Shown here: positions 1 to 6,669 of the stretch, one piece after another
How positions within the stretch are numbered: position 1 is the first letter of the stretch
How the letters are laid out: the number at the start of each line of letters is the position of its first letter
From: JBDTCS01 sp039923455
GTDB lineage: Bacteria > Bacteroidota > Ignavibacteria > Palsa-1295
Length of the DNA stretch: 10,583 nt
NCBI GenBank assembly: GCA_039923455.1
Contig: JBDTCS010000244.1
Span: forward strand, 1-10,583
Reading direction: 5' to 3'
Translations under genes and position numbers: made by a program
The notes under the pieces: model-generated
Databases searched by the model: none
Told to the model about the DNA's origin: nothing
What the model saw: only the letters and a program-made list of their open reading frames with translations

Positions 1-1718
1 CAGCTGAGTTCTGTTCGATTCCCTCCAGATTGTGACCAGACTAGCCTGCCTAGAGCATCATAGATTGCGACTCGTTCAATCATATTGTTCGGATCGTTCG
101 ACCTAATGATCGCTGAAGAAGAACCCACAATTGGATTTGGAAAAATTGAAAACGCTCGATCTCCAACTTGTGACGCTGTAAACGTGACAGAAGCTGTAAG
201 ATTAGGCTTAACAGCGATACACTGTTCAACCGGCACACCTGTCCCTTCGCTGGGATAAAGCGTAATGCAGACTGTTCCGGAATCTGTGATTGATGGATAA
301 GCAACTAGGTGCTCCAAAAAGGGCTTCGTCTCATGAGGACCGAATCCGATTAAGACTGTCGTAGTGTCTTTCATAAATTCGGACGCGCCAATCTCGGTGT
401 GAAAGTCAAAGTGGCTTTTTGACACTGTCTGTGTCCGCTTGAATGTGATGTGGAGAGAATCGGCAGTCAGATTCTCGATGGTCCCATGAATGTGATTGTC
501 GACGCCGACGTCATACTTCAACGAGTTGCTATCGATAGTAAAGGCCAACTGGGAGGGGCCTTCATAAGAAGCAGGTGCGCCAGTCGAATCGACGTAGAGC
601 AGCCACATATCTGATTGTCCATTGATATAGGTTTGACCCGCAAGGATATACTGGGACTTATGCTCGCATGCCGCATATCCAAGATCGTCTGCAGTCGTGC
701 CATATTTCTTTTGCCATTTCAGTATGCCTTTTGCATCGGTTTTCACCACATCAACATCGTATCCACCTTGCGTGGCAGAACCGGTATACCCGATCAACAA
801 AAATCCTCCGTCCGAAGTCTGAATACCTGAATAGGCAAATGCCAGGGTCCCGAAGTGTCTATCGATGATTTTTGTGCCGGCCGAATCAACAACCACCAGC
901 CACATCGTACTTTGTGTGCCTTGTGAATTTCCCGATCCCCCGAAGAGGGCAAACCCTCCATCTCGCGTTGTTACAATCCCGTACGGCGAGTCATTAAAAA
1001 CTGAGGAGCTCTGAAAAACTTTTGACCAAACGAGCGTACCATTCGAGTCGATTCGGTTAGCCCAGAAGTGTTCGTACCCTCCAATTACCGTGTGCCCGAG
1101 GAGGACACAACCTCCATCCGAAGTCAATGTTCCACAGTGAGCGTGCTCGCCGATATTTTTATGATAGGTGTGTTCCCACACTTTGTTAAAGTTATCGTCG
1201 AGCTTTTGAAGAATCATCTCTCCGGTGGTATCTCCTTCTGAGTCGGTATGACCCGCCCAAAAATATCCTCCCTGCGTCCGTTGGGCAAACCAGTGTGCAT
1301 GATCGGCCCTATTGTAATTGACTTCGATCCGCTTTTGGGTATGCCCCTCACTATCAATTTTGAAGAGCACCGCAGCTTCAAGTCCGGAACCTTGAGGGTG
1401 GGAATATCCCGCAAGCAGCGCTCCTCCATCGAAGGCAGGCTTGATCGACCAGAGAAAATCACGGCTGTCCCCACCGTAAAGTGAGTCCCATGCGACGACT
1501 CCCTTATTCGAGCCTCTTACAACCCAATACTGTAAGGCTCCCGAGACACTATCATCACTTTGGCCCCCCACCATAAAGCCTCCGTCCTGAGTGGGAATAA
1601 TTTCGTAAGCGGAATTATAGCCTGGGTGACCGAAGATCACGCTGCTCTGTGCGCGAAGGTTCGATGAAAGTAAGACAAGAAGTATGGCTGCAATACATCG
1701 AAGCGAAAAAGTTTTCAT
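1..1718 (-). CDS. Secreted seven-repeat beta-propeller protein with T9SS sorting tail (3' end outside window)
   Basis: I do not recognise a specific function. Reading from ATG at 1718 gives 572 codons with no stop before the left edge. Residues 1-23 form a signal peptide (hydrophobic stretch, then A-Q-S). Seven short motifs of the form T-x-D-G-G-F-x-x-x-G-x-T recur near residues 43, 95, 148, 199, 251, 301 and 354, about 50-53 residues apart, which fits a seven-bladed propeller. An Ig-like beta-rich stretch follows at about 390-510. From residue 526 the F-P-N-P motif and a downstream A-L-G-R-L-V mark the start of a T9SS type A sorting domain; probably only its last few tens of residues are cut off. 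It lies 35 bases after the copper-radical oxidase-like gene and is probably co-transcribed. No Shine-Dalgarno is evident. Export across the outer membrane is inferred from the tail; a binding or surface role is possible but not shown. Confidence 0.85.
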   Translation of the reverse strand, partial: MKTFSLRCIAAILLVLLSSNLRAQSSVIFGHPGYNSAYEIIPTQDGGFMVGGQSDDSVSGALQYWVVRGSNKGVVAWDSLYGGDSRDFLWSIKPAFDGGALLAGYSHPQGSGLEAAVLFKIDSEGHTQKRIEVNYNRADHAHWFAQRTQGGYFWAGHTDSEGDTTGEMILQKLDDNFNKVWEHTYHKNIGEHAHCGTLTSDGGCVLLGHTVIGGYEHFWANRIDSNGTLVWSKVFQSSSVFNDSPYGIVTTRDGGFALFGGSGNSQGTQSTMWLVVVDSAGTKIIDRHFGTLAFAYSGIQTSDGGFLLIGYTGSATQGGYDVDVVKTDAKGILKWQKKYGTTADDLGYAACEHKSQYILAGQTYINGQSDMWLLYVDSTGAPASYEGPSQLAFTIDSNSLKYDVGVDNHIHGTIENLTADSLHITFKRTQTVSKSHFDFHTEIGASEFMKDTTTVLIGFGPHETKPFLEHLVAYPSITDSGTVCITLYPSEGTGVPVEQCIAVKPNLTASVTFTASQVGDRAFSIFPNPIVGSSSAIIRSNDPNNMIERVAIYDALGRLVWSQSGGNRTELS

Positions 1719-1753
1719 AAGCGTATTTGTTGCAAAGCAATCGCGATAGTCGG

Positions 1754-3718
1754 TTAACGAAAAAATTGAAAAACGGAAGCAGGCCGGGTGTAATCGAGTT
1801 CGTCTCGAATCAGATACGAACCGGAACTAAGCGTTCTGGGGTTCCATGTGAGCTCTTGCTCCCCAGCATTCACTGCTGCATCCCGAATAGTTTCGACCGT
1901 CCGGCCAAGCATATCGGCAACAACAATTCGCACATGGGTGGCTTGTGGTACACGAAAATTGATTTTTAGGAGATCCTCGACCTGGACGATATGAAATCCT
2001 GTCTTGGTTACAGTGGCCGCAATGTTTACGTCCCCCGATACCCGTGACACTACCTGAATGATCTTCCCGACCGATGGCACATCATCGACCATCGCGAATA
2101 GCTGGTAGAAGCCGACAGGCAGAAGTGTCGTATCTGTAGGAAGCGTCGTAGTTACTCGACCATCAGAGAATGTGAAGGGTAGTTCAATGTACCGAGCGAT
2201 TCCGCAGTTCATAAAATGGGTGACAACCGCTGTTCCCATAATGATCACGCTCGTTGGCGAGTTGGTTTTCTTTAAATCAAACCTCAATGTGCTTCCTCGT
2301 TGGATTTTTTGCTCTGTCGGAAAATTCTCGATGACAGGGCGAATTCCTCGGAGTAGGTAAGGAGGAGTAAACGCTTCGATGATGCTGGTATCTCTCGGCT
2401 CTTCACCAGGTTTCCCTTCGCCACCAAGAATGATAACGCGCCCATCGGGAATCAAGACCTGATTTGCATGATATTCGCGGGCGATGTTCATCGGGGCCAT
2501 TCTGCTCCAGGCGTTTGCATAGGGGTCATATAAGTCCACAAGACTCATATACCCATAGGCATTGGTATATGTTGGATCGGTCAGGGATTCTTTGTAGCCA
2601 GCGGAAACAAGAATTTTCTTGTTTGGTAGTAAGGTCGATTTACATCTTGACCGAACTGGCATAAAGTCAGCGCCTAAGCTCCAGCGATTCGCAACCGGGT
2701 CATAGATCTCAACATTATGTCCTATGGAATCGGGACGATAGCTTTGCCGGTATCCGATAGCGACGACTCGCCCGTCAGGCAGTTCGGTCAATTCATGATC
2801 TGCGTGGTCTCCATCAGGCGTTCGAGGACTTTGCACGAAAGGCGATGCCAGCCGCCATTTCCCCGAACCCTGATTATAGAGTTGCGGCGGGCGGTGAGTC
2901 ATCAATACTTCTCCCGATTTCAGTAACACAATCGGAGAAACTTCATTGCCGATGACCGTCGTATCGGTATAGCTCCAGGTTCGGGTCGCCGGATTCATGA
3001 TCTCGCTGGTATTGATCCGTTTGGGATTTTGCAACCCTCCTCCACCCGTGATCAGCAGCTGACCCTGCGGAAGCTGTACGAGTGTCGGATACCAACAGGC
3101 ATCAAGGACATCCGGTTGGAACTCCCACTTATTTGTAACAGGGTCGTAGGTTTTTACTTGCGTCGTGCCCGGACCATACACCTCTTTATCTGTTCCGCCA
3201 ATAAACATTAATCGTCCATCTTGCAGTAGACTCGGCGCCACACAACCCTGAATTCGCGGGGAAGTGTCAGGCCGGAATAGAGCGTTGTGTGTAGGATCGT
3301 AGATGATCGGATCCTTTGTATCGTGGCAATACATGATCCTCCCATCCGGAAGAAGCGCCGCGAGGTTTGTGCCCCCAAATCGCTCGCCGGCTTTGGTAAG
3401 AATATCCCACCGACCAACCTCAGTTTCAGCCGCGAGAACAACGTCGATGTTTTTCACTTGATCAGTCAATCGCTTCGATACATATCCCATCCCTAGGGCG
3501 GATGCACCGATCGTGAATACCGCTGGTGTCTGAGCGAATTGAAACTGACCGTTCGAATCCGTTCGAGCTTCTGCAAAAAACGTTGTATCAGCATTGAAGA
3601 GCGTCACCCTGGTGTTCGGTACAGGCCTCGAAGAAGCATTCCGTATTACACCCGTGAGCTGGGCGTAGGAAGGCAGCGAGAAACAAAGAAACAGAATACC
3701 GGCAATTGCAGCGTTCAT
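1754..3718 (-). CDS. Secreted galactose oxidase-like copper-radical oxidase (kelch + DUF1929) with T9SS-like tail
   Basis: Probable extracellular copper-radical oxidase, a family that oxidises alcohols or aldehydes with O2 to give H2O2. The 654-residue product has a signal peptide (1-19, cut at Y-A-Q), a carboxypeptidase-regulatory-like beta domain (about 20-96), a kelch propeller (about 105-445) and a DUF1929 C-terminal domain (about 450-558). All galactose-oxidase metal-site residues have counterparts in matching local contexts: Cys159 and Tyr210 (the thioether-linked pair), Tyr416-His417 in R-E-Y-H, and His501 in V-T-H. The position of the galactose-oxidase stacking Trp290 is Gly228 here, so galactose itself need not be the substrate. 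The last 80 residues (L-G-R-T-V, then L-S-S-G-S-Y-L-I-R) resemble a T9SS sorting domain without F-P-N-P. The gene starts 15 bases after the multicopper oxidase gene, so the two are probably co-transcribed. The fold is a secure call; activity and substrate are inference. Confidence 0.87.
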   Translation of the reverse strand: MNAAIAGILFLCFSLPSYAQLTGVIRNASSRPVPNTRVTLFNADTTFFAEARTDSNGQFQFAQTPAVFTIGASALGMGYVSKRLTDQVKNIDVVLAAETEVGRWDILTKAGERFGGTNLAALLPDGRIMYCHDTKDPIIYDPTHNALFRPDTSPRIQGCVAPSLLQDGRLMFIGGTDKEVYGPGTTQVKTYDPVTNKWEFQPDVLDACWYPTLVQLPQGQLLITGGGGLQNPKRINTSEIMNPATRTWSYTDTTVIGNEVSPIVLLKSGEVLMTHRPPQLYNQGSGKWRLASPFVQSPRTPDGDHADHELTELPDGRVVAIGYRQSYRPDSIGHNVEIYDPVANRWSLGADFMPVRSRCKSTLLPNKKILVSAGYKESLTDPTYTNAYGYMSLVDLYDPYANAWSRMAPMNIAREYHANQVLIPDGRVIILGGEGKPGEEPRDTSIIEAFTPPYLLRGIRPVIENFPTEQKIQRGSTLRFDLKKTNSPTSVIIMGTAVVTHFMNCGIARYIELPFTFSDGRVTTTLPTDTTLLPVGFYQLFAMVDDVPSVGKIIQVVSRVSGDVNIAATVTKTGFHIVQVEDLLKINFRVPQATHVRIVVADMLGRTVETIRDAAVNAGEQELTWNPRTLSSGSYLIRDELDYTRPASVFQFFR

Positions 3719-3733
3719 AAAATTCGAAGCTTG

Positions 3734-5179
3734 TTAAGTAACCAGCACGTTGATCATCATTCCATCGTCTTCGTGCTCCAGCGTATGACAATGCAAAAGA
3801 AAGAGACCTTTGTAATCGGTAAATCTAACCAGCACTCTCACCGTCTCATTCGGATAAACCAGCACTGTATCTTTCCAGCCGCCATCAACCGGAGTAATTG
3901 GACCGGCGTACAGACGTTCAGACACCTGGAATTGCCCTCCGTGTACATGCATGCTATGAAATGCATCGGCAGTATTTTGGAATTCCCAAAGTTCAACATC
4001 CCCTTGCTTCACCGTTTCATCGATACGATTCAGATCAAAGACGAGATCGTTGATCATGTGTATGCCTTTTGGCTTGGAATGATCCATCGTCAGTGCAAAT
4101 GTCCTTGTACGAATAGGGGAGGATAATTTCTCTAACGTTGTAAGTTTGGCAGGGATCGACTTCGATTGAGTAGCAGATGCACGTACCACACGGCAGTCCA
4201 GAATATCCATCGCCAACCCTTGCGGGAAAGTTGAACCGCGATGCGATGAGTTGAAATCATAGGCAATACTCGCAAGCTTGAGCGATCGCCCGATCGGGTC
4301 TGCGGAAAAGTTAACAATGATCTCTGCACGTTCTCCAGGGGAAAGATTGAAGTTGGTTAGATCCATCGGAGATTCAAGGAGACCGCCATCCGTTGCGATG
4401 ATCTGGAATGAGCGTCCGTCCGAGAACCCGATCTTAAACACCCGCGCGTTCGATGCGTTAACAAGGCGAAATCGGTAGAACGTCTGTTCCACGCTCAGGT
4501 AAGCGTTTGGTGTTCCATTAGCCAGAATCACGTTGCCCAGGAAACCAGAGATGATATCTTCCTCAGTCGGGTCATACGTGACAGCGTTGTCAGATCGCTG
4601 CCGTTTATCCTGCAAGAGAAGCGGCACGTCGTATTTTCCGGAAGGGAGGTTCAATGGGGCCTCTTCGACATCATCAATTATGAAGATACCCGCAAATCCT
4701 TTGTAAACTTGTTTGGCCGTATTTGCGTCGGGATGCGCATGATACCAGTAAGTGCCGGCACGCTGCTGTATGGGAAGCTTGTAAGAAAACTGTGCGCCGG
4801 ACTGGATCGTTGATCGAGGATGACCGTCCATTCCGGAGGGAGCGTTGATACCATGCCAATGAATGATCGACGGCTCCCCAAGTGCATTGGTGAACAGAAT
4901 GGAGAATGCGTCTCCTTTTTGAACGCGCACCGTAGGCCCAGTGAATAGGCCGTTCAATGTAAGGACGTCCGACGATGGTCCTCGCCACACGTTCGCGCTT
5001 CCATATGCAGCGTTCAGTATTCCGCCCTGGATCTCTGTCGGGATTCTTAACGGATTCTGCTGATTTGGATCGATAGGCGCCTCCGCCGGGGATTTGCAAG
5101 ATTGCAAAAGTCCGGAGGCGCCCGTCAGGAACAGTCCTGACGTCCCCGCAAATATCTTAACGAATTTTCGTCGGTTCAT
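3734..5179 (-). CDS. Tat-exported multicopper oxidase, CueO/laccase-like
   Basis: Three-cupredoxin-domain multicopper oxidase of 481 residues, a usual length for bacterial laccase/CueO-like enzymes, which couple one-electron substrate oxidation to reduction of O2 to water. The N-terminus has a Tat motif (R-R-K-F-V-K, residues 3-8), a hydrophobic stretch and a possible lipobox ending in Cys28 (L-Q-S-C), suggesting folded export and lipid anchoring. All copper ligands are present: H-W-H (107-109), H-A-H (147-149), H-S-M-H-V-H (408-413) and H-C-H-x3-H-x4-M (463-474). That gives type 1 ligands His408, Cys464, His469 and Met474, and eight His for the trinuclear site. No long Met-rich insert like that of E. 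coli CueO is visible. It sits 45 bases after a small secreted-protein gene and 15 bases before the copper-radical oxidase-like gene. Cuprous oxidase activity is likely from the copper setting; other phenol or metal substrates are possible. Confidence 0.95.
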   Translation of the reverse strand: MNRRKFVKIFAGTSGLFLTGASGLLQSCKSPAEAPIDPNQQNPLRIPTEIQGGILNAAYGSANVWRGPSSDVLTLNGLFTGPTVRVQKGDAFSILFTNALGEPSIIHWHGINAPSGMDGHPRSTIQSGAQFSYKLPIQQRAGTYWYHAHPDANTAKQVYKGFAGIFIIDDVEEAPLNLPSGKYDVPLLLQDKRQRSDNAVTYDPTEEDIISGFLGNVILANGTPNAYLSVEQTFYRFRLVNASNARVFKIGFSDGRSFQIIATDGGLLESPMDLTNFNLSPGERAEIIVNFSADPIGRSLKLASIAYDFNSSHRGSTFPQGLAMDILDCRVVRASATQSKSIPAKLTTLEKLSSPIRTRTFALTMDHSKPKGIHMINDLVFDLNRIDETVKQGDVELWEFQNTADAFHSMHVHGGQFQVSERLYAGPITPVDGGWKDTVLVYPNETVRVLVRFTDYKGLFLLHCHTLEHEDDGMMINVLVT

Positions 5180-5224
5180 TGAGCCGTCTGAAAGGGGCAG
5201 ATCACCGATCCGCCCACTATAATG

Positions 5225-5821
5225 TTAGCGAGTAACCGTGAAATATTGGACTGATATCTGGCGCTGGCCTGATGTAAGTCTGGCATAATATACTCCTGCA
5301 GGGAGTGAGGCTGTTGGGATCTCAACCGTTCCGGCACCGATTGCAGGAAGATTCTCGATGAGACTTCCATTGCTGGAAAAGAGACTCAGAACTGCTCCGT
5401 GCAACTCGCCAGAAAGTTCGAACTTGACAATACCACCAGCTGGATTTGGAAACGGCGTTGACAATGCTGGCCCACAAGTAAGGAGCTCTTTGCTGACACC
5501 AGCAGTGGTTGCCTTTAGAGAAACATTGTAGGATACCATACCGTGAGTGGTGTTGTATCGAACCTGTGTCGAATGTGTTTTCCCGTCCGTTGCCATCAAG
5601 CACACATTAAAGAAAATGGTGTCTGTAGCATTAATATTGTATGGCAACGTTTTCACACTCATGATGTGGAAGTTCACACTGTCGACAACATACATCGGTG
5701 CAGATATCTGCATTGCGACCCCATGAGGATTGCGCTGCCCAAATACCTTACATGTATCCTGCGCCCTTGCAACATTTACAACTCCGAGAACAAGCAGAAC
5801 AAATAGAATTAGTTTTTTCAT
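5225..5821 (-). CDS. Small secreted protein of unknown function with T9SS type A sorting domain
   Basis: The 198-residue product has a signal peptide (M-K-K, hydrophobic core, cut after A-R-A at residue 20), a mature region of about 100 residues, and a T9SS type A tail from F-P-N-P (124-127) to the end, including the typical L-P-A-G-V-Y-Y-A-R-L. The mature region is predicted from its pattern to be a beta-sandwich, vaguely like Ig/ASH-type repeats common in secreted proteins of this phylum; I do not recognise a named family. It holds three Cys (24, 74, 116), four His and five Met, including H-I-M (52-54), C-L-M (74-76) and H-G-M (93-95), which could bind metal but may be chance. The start is well supported by AGGAGG four bases upstream. 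It heads a run of four closely spaced genes that includes two copper oxidases, so a role as an accessory or metal-delivery protein is conceivable but only inferred. Confidence 0.87.
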   Translation of the reverse strand: MKKLILFVLLVLGVVNVARAQDTCKVFGQRNPHGVAMQISAPMYVVDSVNFHIMSVKTLPYNINATDTIFFNVCLMATDGKTHSTQVRYNTTHGMVSYNVSLKATTAGVSKELLTCGPALSTPFPNPAGGIVKFELSGELHGAVLSLFSSNGSLIENLPAIGAGTVEIPTASLPAGVYYARLTSGQRQISVQYFTVTR

Positions 5822-5825
5822 ATTT

Positions 5826-5831
5826 CCTCCT
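5826..5831 (-). promoter_or_regulatory. Strong Shine-Dalgarno site for the small T9SS protein
   Basis: Reads AGGAGG on the minus strand, four bases before the ATG at 5821. It is the only textbook ribosome-binding site seen in the window; the other starts have weak or no such signal. This fixes the start codon and suggests efficient, perhaps independent, translation of the first gene after the 161-base gap. Confidence 0.75.
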
Positions 5832-5843
5832 ACATGACTAACA

Positions 5844-5866
5844 AGCGGCTACTCTTTGTAGCCGCT
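5844..5866 (-). other. Perfect 9-bp inverted repeat (hairpin) in the leader of the small T9SS protein gene
   Basis: AGCGGCTAC and GTAGCCGCT are exact reverse complements separated by five bases, giving a GC-rich stem of nine pairs. On the minus strand it is followed by TTGTTAG, with no real run of T. It lies 22 bases upstream of the ATG at 5821 and 116 bases after the DUF305 stop codon. It could be a weak intrinsic terminator for the efflux unit, an mRNA-stabilising 5' hairpin, or a processing site. The structure is plain; the role is open. Confidence 0.6.
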
Positions 5867-5924
5867 CTCCTTAACAACTACTCACTGAACAGTGCGGTCA
5901 CTACGTCGTTCGCAGCCGTTGGCA

Positions 5925-5956
5925 CAAAGCTAACATGCCTCAGAGCATATGGCAAC
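5925..5956 (-). promoter_or_regulatory. Candidate Bacteroidota-type promoter for the oxidase/T9SS gene unit
   Basis: On the minus strand, GTTG (5953-5956) and TAGCTTTG (5925-5932) are separated by 20 bases. The second element fits the Bacteroidota -7 consensus TAnnTTTG exactly, and the first differs by one base from the -33 TTTG; the usual spacing is about 19. The same stretch also contains TTGCCA, 17 bases before TAGCTT, a weak sigma-70-like pair. Transcription would start around 5915-5920, giving a leader of roughly 95-100 bases that carries the hairpin at 5844-5866. Prediction from sequence only. Confidence 0.45.
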
Positions 5957-5982
5957 GATCAGCGGACTGGCTAACAGATGGG

Positions 5983-6654
5983 TTAATGTCCGTACCAATT
6001 CTTTCGATAAGACTTCATCTGATCGATCTCCTTCTGCTGCGATGTAATGATACTTTGCGCAAGCGCTTTGATCTCTGGATGCGTGCTCTTCGTTAGAGCG
6101 TCCTTGGCCATCGAGATTGCACTCTCATGATGTGGGATCATTCCATCTATATAATGATCTTCGTACTCCTTGCCAGCTGGCCCAAGCTCCTGAACCATCT
6201 GGCTATTCATCATCTCCATCTCCGATGACTGCGGTGCGTGACCGTACCATTTCTGCTCCCACTGCTTCATATCTGCGATCTCTTTGTTTTGTGCAGCGAT
6301 GATCGATTCAGCAAGTTTTTTTAATTCTGGCTTTGATGTTTTGGTCAACGCGTCCTTTGACATCATCACTGCCCCTTCATGATGAGGTACCATCATGGAG
6401 ATGAAGCGATCGTCGTAGTTCGCGTCAGATGCGCCGAGCTTATCGGTCATCATCTTTCCCATCATAACCATATCGTCGTCGATATTGCCAGACATTTTCA
6501 TGCCCGACATTGCCGTTGAAGTTGTGGCCGGCATTGTGGCCGTTGCGGGGGTCGCGACTGCGGCAGTATCTGTGGTCGCAGTATCGGTCTTCTTTGCGCA
6601 CGCTGCAAGTGATAAACCACTCAAGAGTGCCAATGCGATGAAGTTGTATTTCAT
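5983..6654 (-). CDS. DUF305 lipoprotein with two repeats, probable periplasmic copper-binding protein
   Basis: The 223-residue product begins with a lipoprotein signal (hydrophobic stretch ending L-A-A-C, Cys19), then a linker rich in Ala and Thr (20-48) and a Met-rich stretch (49-69, eight Met). Two similar helical repeats follow at about 80-139 and 164-223. Each carries the DUF305 hallmark P-H-H-E (His91-His92 and His175-His176), a D-A-L-T-K segment, a K-E-I-x-x-M-K segment and a W-Y-G-H ending. A further Met cluster (146-153) lies between them. DUF305 proteins are helical and ferritin-like, and some, such as cyanobacterial CopM, bind copper in the periplasm. A metal-binding role fits the RND pump gene 15 bases upstream. 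No Shine-Dalgarno is seen at the ATG, but the signal peptide and lipobox follow it directly. The family call is secure; copper rather than another metal is inference. Confidence 0.93.
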   Translation of the reverse strand: MKYNFIALALLSGLSLAACAKKTDTATTDTAAVATPATATMPATTSTAMSGMKMSGNIDDDMVMMGKMMTDKLGASDANYDDRFISMMVPHHEGAVMMSKDALTKTSKPELKKLAESIIAAQNKEIADMKQWEQKWYGHAPQSSEMEMMNSQMVQELGPAGKEYEDHYIDGMIPHHESAISMAKDALTKSTHPEIKALAQSIITSQQKEIDQMKSYRKNWYGH

Positions 6655-6669
6655 ATTATGTTTAATGAG

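Noticed and set aside
1754..1870. Possible frameshift at the C-terminus of the copper-radical oxidase-like gene, because the tail ends in an unusual acidic stretch
   Set aside because: The frame continues with a plausible T9SS-like tail ending F-Q-F-F-R just before the stop, at the expected length after S-G-S-Y-L-I-R; no better ending was seen.
3539..4126. Plus-strand open frame of 195 codons
   Set aside because: It runs antisense across the junction of the multicopper oxidase and copper-radical oxidase-like genes, both of which have clear conserved motifs; its translation shows no domain or signal.
4674..5099. Minus-strand open frame of 141 codons inside the multicopper oxidase gene
   Set aside because: An out-of-frame shadow of the N-terminal cupredoxin region, whose own frame carries the H-W-H and H-A-H copper motifs.
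5225..5821. PCuAC-type copper chaperone motif in the small T9SS protein
   Set aside because: H-x-M motifs are present but the preceding His/Met spacing does not fit the H(M)-x10-M-x21-H-x-M pattern.
5844..5866. Hairpin as a confirmed intrinsic terminator
   Set aside because: The stem is strong, but there is no run of T on either strand after it, only TTGTTAG on the minus strand, so it is listed as a structure of open role.
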